Assembly (NCBI GenBank): GCA_018400295.1
Contig: JAGYMZ010000006.1
Coordinates: forward strand, 1 to 64,000
From: Bacteroidales bacterium
Lineage (GTDB): Bacteria; Bacteroidota; Bacteroidia; Bacteroidales; B18-G4
Length of the DNA stretch: 64,000 nucleotides
Reading direction: 5' to 3'
In this document: positions 45,057-54,462 of the stretch, piece by piece
How the letters are laid out: each line of letters begins with the position of its first letter
How positions within the stretch are numbered: the stretch's first letter is position 1
Made by a program: the position numbers and the translations under genes
Notes under the pieces: generated by a model
Seen by the model: only the letters and a program-made list of their open reading frames with translations
Database searches by the model: none
Told to the model about the DNA's origin: nothing

Positions 45057-46190
45057 TCATTCCCAAACCCCGGCAATGGGTTCGTTGCAGAAAGCACAGG
45101 CACCGTTCTTTATGTTGTTTTCCGCAAGCCGGTATCCCATTCTTTTGATCAGCATTTTGTTGCAGGACGGGCAAATGGTATTTTCATGGCCCGCTCCGGG
45201 GGCATTGCCAATATATGCATAATGAAGCCCTGCTTTCCGGGCTGTTTCATGGGCTTTTAACAAGGTGTCGGTGGGTGTGGGGGGCAGGTTTTTGAGTTTG
45301 TACATGGGTTGAAACCTGCTAAAATGCAGCGGGGTGTCCTGAAAGCCATTGTCAACAAGCCAGTCGCACATTTTTTTGATCAAATCCATATCATCGGTCC
45401 AGGAAGGGACGATCAGGTTTGTGATCTCCAGCCATACCCCTTCTTCTTTCAATATTTTAAGGGTCCGCAGTACCGGGTCAAGCGTCCCGGCGTTGAGCAT
45501 TTCGTAAACCTCGTTGCTGAAACTTTTCAGGTCGATGTTGGCAGCATCGAGTTTCGGGCAAATTTCCCTGAGGGGCTTTTCATTGATATACCCTGCAGAG
45601 ATGAAAATGTTCCGTACCCCTTCTTTATGTGCTATGGTTGCTGTGTCGTAAGTGTAATCATAAAAGGCAATGGGTTCGGCGTACGTGTATGCAATGGAAT
45701 CGCACCCGTGCTTTATACATTCCTTTACGGCCCTGGCGGGCATAAGGTCGTAGTTCCTTGTTTCTGTTGGGCTGGCCTGGGAAATGGTCCAGTTCTGGCA
45801 ATTCAGGCAGGCCAGGTTGCAACCGGCGATGGCCAGTGAATAAGTTTTGCTGGCGGGGAGGAAATGGTACAGGGGTTTCTTTTCTATGGGGTCGATATGG
45901 AGGGCACAGGGGTTGCCGTAAGCCAAAGTATACAATTCCCCGTCCTTGTTTATCCGTGTGCGGCAATCCCCGGTTTCACCGTTGTCCAGTTCGCATGCCT
46001 GAGGGCAAAGCTTGCATTTCACTCCCCTCGGTGTGGTGATGTAATGCATGGCTTTCCTGGTGTAGGGTTCATTGTTGTTTTCAGCAAGAGATGACAAAAA
46101 CCGGGTTGCGGCCGGGGCGGTCCGGCCGATGCCCACGGCAAATCCGCAAGCTGCACAAATGCTGTATTTTAGAAATGTCCTTTTATCCAT
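45057..46190 (-). CDS. amrS: AmmeMemoRadiSam system radical SAM enzyme with Tat-like N-terminus
   Basis: 377 residues. Radical SAM motif C124-x3-C128-x2-C131 (GCNLACLNCQNW), preceded by an N-terminal Cys cluster (KCKLCPQAC, C59/C62/C66, and C76) and followed by C-terminal CPSC and CAFC pairs. All this fits the AmrS family. The first ~35 residues (D-K-R-T-F-L-K then CAACGFAVGIG and an A-rich stretch) resemble a Tat signal with K-R instead of R-R. Export of a radical SAM enzyme would be unusual; it could also be an uncleaved anchor. It is followed upstream on the same strand by the membrane aminopropyltransferase-like gene with a 16-nt gap. Function of the system is not established. Confidence 0.88.
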   Translation of the reverse strand: MDKRTFLKYSICAACGFAVGIGRTAPAATRFLSSLAENNNEPYTRKAMHYITTPRGVKCKLCPQACELDNGETGDCRTRINKDGELYTLAYGNPCALHIDPIEKKPLYHFLPASKTYSLAIAGCNLACLNCQNWTISQASPTETRNYDLMPARAVKECIKHGCDSIAYTYAEPIAFYDYTYDTATIAHKEGVRNIFISAGYINEKPLREICPKLDAANIDLKSFSNEVYEMLNAGTLDPVLRTLKILKEEGVWLEITNLIVPSWTDDMDLIKKMCDWLVDNGFQDTPLHFSRFQPMYKLKNLPPTPTDTLLKAHETARKAGLHYAYIGNAPGAGHENTICPSCNKMLIKRMGYRLAENNIKNGACAFCNEPIAGVWE

Positions 46191-46206
46191 ATGTTGTTCC
46201 TGAGGG

Positions 46207-48363
46207 TTAGCCTAAAAGTACAAATTCTTTCCGGGATAGCCAAACATGCAAAATGGCCAGGATGTTAAGGCCGGCCAACAGCATGCAGGACCACCAGATG
46301 CCAAGCATCGGTACCAGTATCATGGCGGAAATGAGGGACCCGGCTGCGGATCCCAGCAGGTCAATGCTGTATGCGCTGGAAACCGACCTGATCCCGGGGA
46401 TCTTTGCCAGCCCGGAGGCGTTGGAAAATTGTATTCCTGTCAGAATGCCCGCTGCGATGGCCAGAAGGACAAAAAGAATACTTGAAAGGGTAATGCCTGC
46501 ATTCCAACGATTGACGAGATAGAGCGTGACCGGCAGCAGCAGGCTGAGTACCACCAGGGCCGACTGATACCGGAGGTAGTTGCTTTTGCTGACTGTGATC
46601 CGGGGGGATAAGATCGTGGCACCCAGGGCAATGCCTGCCATGAAAAAGGTGATGAGAATGGCGGAGAAGTAATAGATGAAACCAAAAATCACCTGAAAAG
46701 CAATAATGATCATGAACTCCAAAGATGCACCTGTAAAGCCGGTGACAAACAAAGCCCTGTTTACACGGTTGCTGATGAACAGTGCCAGCAAACTGAGAAT
46801 GACCGGGATAAGGATAAAGGCATACGGCCCTGTGCGGAAATGACTGAGCCATATTGCGATCTGTAAATAATAAGCAATGGGCCTGAAATCTGTGTTGATC
46901 CCTGAAACGTTCCCGCTTTCCAGGGTTTCCCGTAACAGGGAACTTCTCATGTCAAGGAGTGCGTCATCAATATAACCGGCGTTGACATACACCGTTTGTA
47001 TTCCCCGGGAAATCAATGAATCAGTGATGGCAACATGCAGGGAGCTTTGGGATGCAAGGTAATAATCCTGCTGCCCGGGAAGGATCAGAAGATGCTCGAA
47101 AGTATTATCCAGTGTGTTGTATATGGTCCCGTGAAGAAGCTGGGTTTTTTCGCTCATGTAATTTCCGGATGAAGAAAGATGGAAGGAGAATACCCCATCT
47201 GCCGTGAGCCGCTCTTTTATGCCGGTGAAAAACTCCCGGGTGTAAAACCGGTTGAGCTGGGCATTCAGTGGATCGGGCAGGTCTGCAATGATGATATCAT
47301 ATGCCCTGTTGCCCTGCCTCAGAAATAACCTGCCGTCTTCCCGGAAAATATGAACGCGGGGATCCTGCAATTCTTTTTTATATTTCAGTGCTTCTGTGAT
47401 CAGCACCGGGTTTATCTCCACATAATCAATTCTTTCCGCATCCGGATATTTCAAAATTTCTGCCACGGTCCCGGATATTCCCCCCGAGATCAACAATATC
47501 TGCTGTGGATCGGTATGTTGAGACAACGTGAAATGGACCAGTTCTTCGGCCCCTTGCTTTTCGCTTTCGCTGAACAATAAGTTGGCATTTTCGTAAAAGT
47601 TGATTTGCCCCGCAGTACTGGTAATATCAATTTTCCCGTAAGGGGTCTCTGACGATTGCAACAAGTCCTGTGCGGGGAAAATGCGTTGACGCAATTGCAT
47701 TTGACCTCCGGAAAAGAAGAACCAGGAAAACAGGATCAGTCCGGGTATGCTGAACAGAACGGCTTTCCATTTTTTGTGCGTTAAGGACAGGATGTAGGAG
47801 ATGATCAGTATGTTGGCAAGAAAAAGGATGAGTGCCGTCTGAACAGAACTCAGGTAAAACACGAACAGGAAACTGGTCAGCAGGCCTCCGGCCAGACTGC
47901 CTGCTCCTTCGATGCCGTACATTTTTCCCGCTGCATTGGACATTCCGGTGTGCCTGGCATTCTCGGACAAAAAGGGAAATAATAATCCTGAGCTGATGCA
48001 AAACGGGGCCAGGACCACCAGGGAAAATACCCATATCTGCAGCGGGCTGAGCATCAATCCGGGAGGGAAATATTGCTGGCGGATCACATAGACGCTGACA
48101 ATGGCTGCTATGGGAAATATGGCCAACAAAGCGATCAGGAAGGATGCCCTGCTTGGCCCGCGGTCCCGCAAATGGAAAAGCCGGCTGGCGATGGCGCCGG
48201 CACCGGTAAGCAACATCCAGTTGGTAAGGATGACCCCAACGACAAGTTCATTGCCGTTCAATACCGACAAAAATTCGCGCAGCAGGATCAGTTGGGTGGT
48301 CAGGCCCGTAAATCCGAGGGTTATGCAAGCGGTAAAAATTGCCCTTTTATTTGTGTCTGTCAT
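46207..48363 (-). CDS. Membrane protein with internal spermidine-synthase-like domain
   Basis: 718 residues. About seven hydrophobic helices (residues 8-225), a soluble domain at ~235-480, then ~seven more helices to the end. The soluble domain has the SAM-binding Rossmann motifs of polyamine synthases: ILLISGGISGTVAEIL, VEINP, EDGRLFLRQ and YDIIIADLPDP, the last keeping the D-x-P-D-P of the aminopropyl-transfer site. Fused membrane/spermidine-synthase proteins are widespread, but their substrate is unknown. Its position between amrS and the Memo-AMMECR1 gene suggests it belongs to the same system. Start chosen is the only plausible one, 45 nt from the divergent gene. Confidence 0.85.
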   Translation of the reverse strand: MTDTNKRAIFTACITLGFTGLTTQLILLREFLSVLNGNELVVGVILTNWMLLTGAGAIASRLFHLRDRGPSRASFLIALLAIFPIAAIVSVYVIRQQYFPPGLMLSPLQIWVFSLVVLAPFCISSGLLFPFLSENARHTGMSNAAGKMYGIEGAGSLAGGLLTSFLFVFYLSSVQTALILFLANILIISYILSLTHKKWKAVLFSIPGLILFSWFFFSGGQMQLRQRIFPAQDLLQSSETPYGKIDITSTAGQINFYENANLLFSESEKQGAEELVHFTLSQHTDPQQILLISGGISGTVAEILKYPDAERIDYVEINPVLITEALKYKKELQDPRVHIFREDGRLFLRQGNRAYDIIIADLPDPLNAQLNRFYTREFFTGIKERLTADGVFSFHLSSSGNYMSEKTQLLHGTIYNTLDNTFEHLLILPGQQDYYLASQSSLHVAITDSLISRGIQTVYVNAGYIDDALLDMRSSLLRETLESGNVSGINTDFRPIAYYLQIAIWLSHFRTGPYAFILIPVILSLLALFISNRVNRALFVTGFTGASLEFMIIIAFQVIFGFIYYFSAILITFFMAGIALGATILSPRITVSKSNYLRYQSALVVLSLLLPVTLYLVNRWNAGITLSSILFVLLAIAAGILTGIQFSNASGLAKIPGIRSVSSAYSIDLLGSAAGSLISAMILVPMLGIWWSCMLLAGLNILAILHVWLSRKEFVLLG

Positions 48364-48408
48364 TTATTATCTTTGTTAATAATATCTTTCACACGAATAT
48401 AAGCATTT

Positions 48409-49929
48409 ATGAACATTACAAAATATCCGGTCCATATGTTGATTTCACTGATCATGTTTTCAGGAAACGCTTTTTCACAGGAGGATGGTGCCCAGGGTAC
48501 CATTGACAGGCAACCTTATGCGGCAGGGAGGTTCTATGAAGATGACCCCGGGGCCCTGAAAGAAAACCTGAGATCCCTGTTCGAAAAGGCGGAATCTAAA
48601 AAGTTCGATAAGGTTGCAGCCGTGATTTCCCCCCATGCCGGATATCCGTTCTCCGGTGAAGTGGCCGCCTCGGTGTTTAACCAGTTGGATAAAGAAAAGC
48701 AGTATGACCGCATATTTATCCTGGCATCCAGTCACAGCATGTCTTTCAGTGGGGCATCCATATACAGTGCCGGGAATTATATTACACCCCTGGGTGAAGT
48801 CCCGGTGGACCTGGACCTGGCAAAAAAGCTTACGGAAGAACATGACATCTTCACCTTCCGCAGGGATGCCCATACACATGAGCACAGTCTGGAAGTGCAG
48901 CTCCCTTTCCTGCAGTACATACTGGAACATCCTTTTAAGCTTGTTCCGGTATTGGTGGGTACCCGCAATACCGGCGATTGCAAAAAGATCGCCGAAGCGC
49001 TGCAGCCTTACCTGGGCGGAGATGATCTTTTTGTGGTCAGCACGGATTTTTCTCATTATCCGGCTTATGAAGATGCGAAAATGATTGATGAAGCCACTGC
49101 CAATGCCATCGTTTCCATGTCGCCGGAAGCATTGCAGAAGGTCCTGCAGGAGAATGACCGGAAAGGCATTTCAAACCTCGCAACCAGCCTCTGTGGATGG
49201 AGTTCCGTTTACAGTTTGCTGTATATGATCAACGATAGCCCCGGGTATTCCGTTCAAAAGGTCAAATACATGAATTCCGGTGATGCCCGCTTCTACGGGG
49301 ATAAAAGCAGGGTGGTGGGTTATTACGGACTTGTGGTCACCGGGGAAGGAACGCAAAAAAAAAATGACTTCCGGCTCTCGGAAAAAGGGAAAGCGCAATT
49401 GATGCACATAGCCAGAAAAACGCTCGGTGAATTTATCCACAAAGGAACCCTCCCTGATTTTGACGAGAAAAAACTTGCTCCGGAATTGCTCAGAGAATGC
49501 GGCGCTTTTGTGACCCTGGAAAAGGAAGGGAATTTGCGGGGATGCATCGGACGCTTCCAGGTTGACAAACCCTTGTATCTTGTTGTCAGGGATATGACGG
49601 TTTCCGCTTCAACACAGGATTATCGCTTCCCGCGTGTTACACCGGAGGAGGTTGGCGAACTTGACATCGAGATATCCGTTTTAACCCCTTTGCGCAAGAT
49701 CCAAGATATTGAGGAGATCGAAATGGGCAGGCACGGGATCTATATAAAAAAGGGCACGGCTTCCGGTACTTTTTTGCCCCAGGTTGCCCAAAAAACCGGT
49801 TGGTCGCGCGAAGAATTCCTGGGCCATTGCGCTGAAGATAAGGCCCGGATAGGTTGGGATGGCTGGAAAGATGCCGATGTGTTCGTTTATGAAGCCATCA
49901 TATTTTCGGAGGATGAAACCCCGGAGTGA
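48409..49929 (+). CDS. Exported Memo-AMMECR1 fusion (AmmeMemoRadiSam proteins B and A)
   Basis: 506 residues. Signal peptide residues 1-24 (MLISLIMFSGNAFSQ). Memo domain ~33-310 with the metal-ligand equivalents of human MEMO1: H76 (SPHAGY), H109 (SSHS), H217 (DFSHY) and C263 (SLCGW). AMMECR1 domain ~325-500 with L-R-G-C-I-G near residue 378 and DIEISVLTPL. The fusion joins two thirds of the AmmeMemoRadiSam system in one protein and should act in the periplasm or at the membrane. A -7-like TATCTTTG is at 48368-48375 but its -33 box is unclear. Divergent from the membrane synthase-like gene, ends 6 nt before a convergent hydrolase gene. Confidence 0.9.
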   Translation: MNITKYPVHMLISLIMFSGNAFSQEDGAQGTIDRQPYAAGRFYEDDPGALKENLRSLFEKAESKKFDKVAAVISPHAGYPFSGEVAASVFNQLDKEKQYDRIFILASSHSMSFSGASIYSAGNYITPLGEVPVDLDLAKKLTEEHDIFTFRRDAHTHEHSLEVQLPFLQYILEHPFKLVPVLVGTRNTGDCKKIAEALQPYLGGDDLFVVSTDFSHYPAYEDAKMIDEATANAIVSMSPEALQKVLQENDRKGISNLATSLCGWSSVYSLLYMINDSPGYSVQKVKYMNSGDARFYGDKSRVVGYYGLVVTGEGTQKKNDFRLSEKGKAQLMHIARKTLGEFIHKGTLPDFDEKKLAPELLRECGAFVTLEKEGNLRGCIGRFQVDKPLYLVVRDMTVSASTQDYRFPRVTPEEVGELDIEISVLTPLRKIQDIEEIEMGRHGIYIKKGTASGTFLPQVAQKTGWSREEFLGHCAEDKARIGWDGWKDADVFVYEAIIFSEDETPE

Positions 49930-49935
49930 TCTTTG

Positions 49936-50727
49936 CTAAAGGAAATAATCCAGCACTTCCCTGACAAATTCGCCGGGATATTCGGCATGAATGGAGTGCC
50001 CCGCTCCGGGAATGATCGCCATTTCTTCAACCCCGGGCATTTCTTTCAGTTTTTCAGTTTCATCCGGGTATACCAGTATGTCGCGGCTGCCGGAGATGAG
50101 CTTGGTTGGTGTGTGAATGTCTTTAATGAGATCACCGGAATCAAAGCTGACCAATGCATCTATCTGGGCTTTGAAATTTTCCGGACTCTGCGTATATGGA
50201 TAACATACGGTGGAAATGATGGCTGCATCCAAAAAACGGGGATTGCTGAAGGCTTTGGGACTGAAAAGCCAGTAAAACAGGTTGCGCAGCCATTGTTCCT
50301 GCGATAATCCGTCTTTCCAGGAAGTGATCAGAAAATCAAACAGGGATTTGTTGCGGTCCGACATATGCGTGGTAGCACTGGCCAGGATCATTTTCTGTAT
50401 CCGTAAAGGATGGTGCAGGGCTAAAAGCTGTGACACACCGCCGCCCATGGAATGACCGATCAGAAAGCATTTTTCAATATTCATTTCATCCAGCAAGGCG
50501 ATGCAATCCCGGCTAAGATCGGCCATCCCAAAGGAGGCGCTTTTGGCTTTGGTCCGTCCTGAGCCACGGTTATCCCAGATCAGTACCCGGAAATGCTTTT
50601 GGATGTCTTTTAGTATGAACTGCCAGCTCTGATGGTCGCTGCCCAGTCCGGCGATCATGGCCAGCCAGGGCCCCTCGCCCCGGACATCATAATAAATGGT
50701 AGCCTCCCTGGTTTTTAAATATGGCAT
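49936..50727 (-). CDS. Alpha/beta-fold hydrolase
   Basis: 263 residues from the ATG at 50727; this start leaves 10 nt to the preceding nuclease gene, and the longer frame would overlap it. Nucleophile S93 in G-H-S-M-G-G, acid in GSRDILVYPDE and His in GAGHSIHAEYP. Typical of esterases, lactonases or C-C hydrolases with a short lid. Substrate unknown. It may be cotranscribed with the AddB-type gene. Confidence 0.88.
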   Translation of the reverse strand: MPYLKTREATIYYDVRGEGPWLAMIAGLGSDHQSWQFILKDIQKHFRVLIWDNRGSGRTKAKSASFGMADLSRDCIALLDEMNIEKCFLIGHSMGGGVSQLLALHHPLRIQKMILASATTHMSDRNKSLFDFLITSWKDGLSQEQWLRNLFYWLFSPKAFSNPRFLDAAIISTVCYPYTQSPENFKAQIDALVSFDSGDLIKDIHTPTKLISGSRDILVYPDETEKLKEMPGVEEMAIIPGAGHSIHAEYPGEFVREVLDYFL

Positions 50728-50737
50728 GGGCTTGTTT

Positions 50738-53563
50738 TTACCTGTTGCAAATATCTTTAAAATTACACCACGCACACCGGGCAACATCACTGGTTTGAAA
50801 AAATGTCCCCGACGGATCCAGCATGTCACGAACGGTCCCGGCCAGGCCTTCTCCGGTTCGGTCTGTCAGCTGCTGACCTATGTCCCGGCTGCCTTCCACG
50901 ACCAGTGGCACCAATCCCTGGCTGATCTTTCGCAGGGACAGGTTGCAGGCCGTGACCGGATGCCGGGGCTCCGTGCCCCGGAAGATCCATGCATACAACA
51001 ACAACTGTAAGGCTTTGGATTTCCGGGGGTCTTCGAAGAGGGCATCAGTATCCTTGACGTTGAGGGTCCGGGGGACCACATTCCCGGTTTTATAATCAAT
51101 GATCCGGTAGGAATCACCGATTTTGTCGATCCGGTCTATGCCTCCCTTGAAAAGGACCTCTTTGCCATTGATGTGCATGCGGCGGCGGTAAAATTTTTCA
51201 AGGGCATAAATCTGGCGTTTCTCCATTCCCGGTTCTTTCGTAAGGCTTGATTCAAAACGGAGGGCGTTTTTGATAAGGTTCAGGGCCACATGATATATGA
51301 GCAGGTTTTTTCCGTACCGGACGTCCCCTCCGGGGTAAATATCATGCAAAGCCTGGTCGAGCGCCTGTTTAATGCGTTGTTCCGGGATGCGGGACTCCGG
51401 GGAACGGCCCAGATACGGGGCATACAATGTGTTCAGGGATTTGTGTACCAGGCTTCCCAGCAGGGCGGCATCCATGCTTTCCGTGACTTCTTCCCTTTCT
51501 TTTATGCCAAGGATGTATGTGAAATAAAACTGCAGGCTGCAATGAATGTATGTGGCCAATGAGCTGGGTGATAATCCATTTTCCAGTACATTCGCAAGGG
51601 TTTTGAGAATTTGGGGTGTTTTGGCGATCTCTATCTGACCGTAAGTGGATCTTCCGGTTACCGGAAATACAGCCAGTTCATGCCTGATGTTTATCCGGGG
51701 GTTTGCGTTCGGCAATTCGGTTTCCAGTTGCGTCAGGAAACGGCTTTTTTCGCCACTGCCGGCTTCATCCGGCTCGGTGTGATAAATAAAAACTGCTTCT
51801 TTCGTACGCTGAAGCAGGTGGTAAAAATGATGGGCGAACAGGGCATTTTTTTCTTTGCGGGCAGGTAGGTGGAACCGCGACCTGATGTCATAAGGGATAA
51901 AGGAATGCTGGCTTTTGCCTTCCGGAAGAATGCCTTCGTTTGCGGATAGTACGACAACCCTCTCGAAATCCAGGGTCCGGGATTCCAGCATGCCCATAAC
52001 CTGTAAACCCCTGAGGGGCTCCCCATAAAACGGAATGGTGGAAAAACCGATCACCTTATAGAACAGGGAGTGAAAAGTCTTGAGGTTAAATTCCTCATCA
52101 TTTAAGTAGGGCCAGATCTTATTGATGTACTTGTTCAAATGGAACAGGTATTCAATATCGAGGTCCTTTGGTGCATCGGGGTTGTCCCGGTTCTGAAGGA
52201 TGAGCCGGTCCCTGAGGCTTTCTACCATGGCTTTGATCTTTGCGGCCAGTTCCGGGAAGCTCCCCGGGAGGTCAAAGAGCATGTCCAACCAGGAATTGTT
52301 TTCATTTTCCGGGCCCGCCAGGCTTTTTAATTCGGGAGGTGTAAAATAAAAACGGTTGCCTGTCAGCAATTCTTCCGATATTTTCCTGGCCTGCCCTCCG
52401 TTTGACAGCGCATGGGAATACGTGTGCTGCAGCAGGATCAGTACATCGTTTTTGTGATACACGGGGTTTTCCTGTTGGGCCTGAACCATAAAATACCCTG
52501 CCCTTTCGATCATGTTTATCCAGGCATCGAAAAAAGAGAAAGCGGGGGTGAAGCGGAAGGGATAACCCATGGTGACGTTGAAGTTTCCAACATTGCCGGG
52601 TATGGAATTCAGCACCGGGATCAACAGTTGTTCGTCAGGCAGGATCACGGCATCCATTTTTCCTGCCCCCTGCTTGTGGGTTTCTCCCCATTCCTGCAAT
52701 ACCTTTCCTGCGACCTTGGCCTGGTTGGATTTGCTGGGCGTGCCGATGATGCGAATATCCTTGGGGTTTGCGGTCAGGTGATCAAAAGCCCATTTGAATG
52801 CTCCCTGTTTTGACTGTTTCCTGAACTGCCGCATGAAAAGACCGGCTTCCTGTGCCGTATCGTTGAGATAATACGCATCAGCATCCCAAAAAATTTCAGC
52901 GATGGATTCAGCGCTGAGATGATCTGTGATGATTTTTTCGGACGGTGTCAGCGCATTGAAGCCTGCAAAAACAACCTTTTCCCAGGCCAGGTTTTTTGTC
53001 AGCTTATGGATGTTTTCCGCTGCCTCGCGGCGGGCCATGCCCTGGTAGGCAAGGTGGTCTTTTTTCAACATTTCCCGGAACGCATGATAATACCGGATAA
53101 GGGAACGGAAAAAGGCAAGATATTTTTTCTGGAATTCGCTCAGGGGCTCTCCTCCCGGATTCCAGACATTGATGGCCTTGGCTTCGGTGAGAAAACCAAA
53201 CAGTTCACCGGCCGGGACCATATAGGCATCGATGTCGTTGAGGTCTGATAACAAGACGGGCGACCAGGAAAGGAAGTCTTGCAGACTGTCTGCTTTGTCA
53301 CCTTCCAATTGCCGGTGTACCTCATATAAAATAAAGGTTTGGTGTATGTTGTCGATGATGCGGTTTCCGCTGATCCGCTCGATGAAGTCTTCGATCGACA
53401 GGTATTCGGGGGAAAAGATGGGGGTGCTGATCAGTCTGGCCAGGTTTTCTTTGAGGAACAGGCCGGAACGTTTGTTCGGTAATACGATGCACAATTTATC
53501 CAGGCGGTCCTGATGTTTGTCAAGGACCTCTTCCGCTAACATTTCCAAAAAGGGTTTTATCAT
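50738..53563 (-). CDS. AddB-type iron-sulfur PD-(D/E)XK nuclease, RecB-family
   Basis: 941 residues. The C-terminal nuclease domain has G-G-I-D-R-I-D ... Y-R-I-I-D-Y-K-T-G. An iron-sulfur staple is formed by C675 and C930-x2-C933-x5-C939, exactly the AddB spacing. The N-terminal part has an inactivated helicase-like fold (VLPNKRSGLFLKENLARL, no proper Walker A). AddB pairs with the helicase-nuclease AddA to process double-strand breaks, but no AddA/UvrD-type gene is in the window. Its upstream neighbour, 5 nt away, is the MurU-like gene. Confidence 0.9.
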   Translation of the reverse strand: MIKPFLEMLAEEVLDKHQDRLDKLCIVLPNKRSGLFLKENLARLISTPIFSPEYLSIEDFIERISGNRIIDNIHQTFILYEVHRQLEGDKADSLQDFLSWSPVLLSDLNDIDAYMVPAGELFGFLTEAKAINVWNPGGEPLSEFQKKYLAFFRSLIRYYHAFREMLKKDHLAYQGMARREAAENIHKLTKNLAWEKVVFAGFNALTPSEKIITDHLSAESIAEIFWDADAYYLNDTAQEAGLFMRQFRKQSKQGAFKWAFDHLTANPKDIRIIGTPSKSNQAKVAGKVLQEWGETHKQGAGKMDAVILPDEQLLIPVLNSIPGNVGNFNVTMGYPFRFTPAFSFFDAWINMIERAGYFMVQAQQENPVYHKNDVLILLQHTYSHALSNGGQARKISEELLTGNRFYFTPPELKSLAGPENENNSWLDMLFDLPGSFPELAAKIKAMVESLRDRLILQNRDNPDAPKDLDIEYLFHLNKYINKIWPYLNDEEFNLKTFHSLFYKVIGFSTIPFYGEPLRGLQVMGMLESRTLDFERVVVLSANEGILPEGKSQHSFIPYDIRSRFHLPARKEKNALFAHHFYHLLQRTKEAVFIYHTEPDEAGSGEKSRFLTQLETELPNANPRINIRHELAVFPVTGRSTYGQIEIAKTPQILKTLANVLENGLSPSSLATYIHCSLQFYFTYILGIKEREEVTESMDAALLGSLVHKSLNTLYAPYLGRSPESRIPEQRIKQALDQALHDIYPGGDVRYGKNLLIYHVALNLIKNALRFESSLTKEPGMEKRQIYALEKFYRRRMHINGKEVLFKGGIDRIDKIGDSYRIIDYKTGNVVPRTLNVKDTDALFEDPRKSKALQLLLYAWIFRGTEPRHPVTACNLSLRKISQGLVPLVVEGSRDIGQQLTDRTGEGLAGTVRDMLDPSGTFFQTSDVARCAWCNFKDICNR

Positions 53564-53568
53564 GCGGA

Positions 53569-54318
53569 CTAAATTCCGAATAATTCAGGATGATTGCAAA
53601 CAAATTCCGCTCCCTTTTTCAGATCCCGTATTTTTCCCACATCTGTCCATGTCCCTTCATTATGTTCAACGCCCTTTATGTCATGGTCTTCTGCCATTTG
53701 CAGGTAGGCCCGGATCACCGGGCAGGGTGTCTTGCCGGGAATGTATTCGAACAATTCCGGCCCCGCTATATGGATGCCGCTGAAAGCAAGCTTTTTCACC
53801 GGAGCCGGCCGTGATCCAACAAGTATTCGTGCTCCGCTTTTGTTGTTTTCCCACCCGCATAATGTATTGCGGCTGTCAAAAAGCAAATACCGCGACGTGT
53901 TCCTGGCACGGACGGCCAGGCTAACGGCATTCCGGTGCTCAACATGGTGGGCAATGAATGCGGGAATATCCAGGTCTGTAAGGATGTCTACGTTATGCAC
54001 CAGGAATGGTTTCCCGTCGTCCAGACAGGCGCGGGCTTTCTGAAGGGCGCCCCCTGTATCCATTAATTGGCTGGATTCATCGGAGATCCGGATATTCAGG
54101 TTGAAAAATTCTTTGCGTTCCAGGAAATCCCTGATCTGGTTCGGAAAGTGATGCACATTGACGATCATATCCCTGATACCCGCTTTTCGAAGCCTGCGGA
54201 TCACCCATTCCAAAAGCGGTTTTCCGTTTATTTCAACCAGGGCTTTGGGCCGGTTTTCTGTGATCGGGCGCAGGCGTGTTCCTGTTCCGGCAGCAAGGAT
54301 CATGGCTTTTACAGGCAT
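53569..54318 (-). CDS. Sugar-phosphate nucleotidyltransferase, MurU-like
   Basis: 249 residues from the ATG at 54318, the Met just before the nucleotide loop A-A-G-T-G-T-R-L-R-P; an in-frame Met 21 codons further upstream lies in a poorly conserved extension. Motifs RPKALVEINGKPLLEW, DTGGALQKA and HNVDIL define the pyrophosphorylase fold. Size and the next gene, an AmgK-like kinase, suggest N-acetylmuramate-1-phosphate uridylyltransferase (MurU) of the cell-wall recycling shortcut, though mannose- or glucose-1-phosphate activity cannot be excluded. Confidence 0.8.
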   Translation of the reverse strand: MPVKAMILAAGTGTRLRPITENRPKALVEINGKPLLEWVIRRLRKAGIRDMIVNVHHFPNQIRDFLERKEFFNLNIRISDESSQLMDTGGALQKARACLDDGKPFLVHNVDILTDLDIPAFIAHHVEHRNAVSLAVRARNTSRYLLFDSRNTLCGWENNKSGARILVGSRPAPVKKLAFSGIHIAGPELFEYIPGKTPCPVIRAYLQMAEDHDIKGVEHNEGTWTDVGKIRDLKKGAEFVCNHPELFGI

Positions 54319-54462
54319 CGGATCGTTTTTGGTTTGCAGAAATGTTTTTCTTTCGGAGCACCGGGGCGGCAGGGCCGGCATTCATGAACGGGTTTGTTTT
54401 CCCTGGCCTTTTTCCTTCCGGTGTTGCTCCTTTGTATAATTTTTCCGGCATGGCCGGTTGTA
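54319..54462. other. Gap between MurU-like and kinase-RapZ genes
   Basis: 144 nt with no good promoter or terminator; same-strand genes, so co-transcription is likely. Confidence 0.3.
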
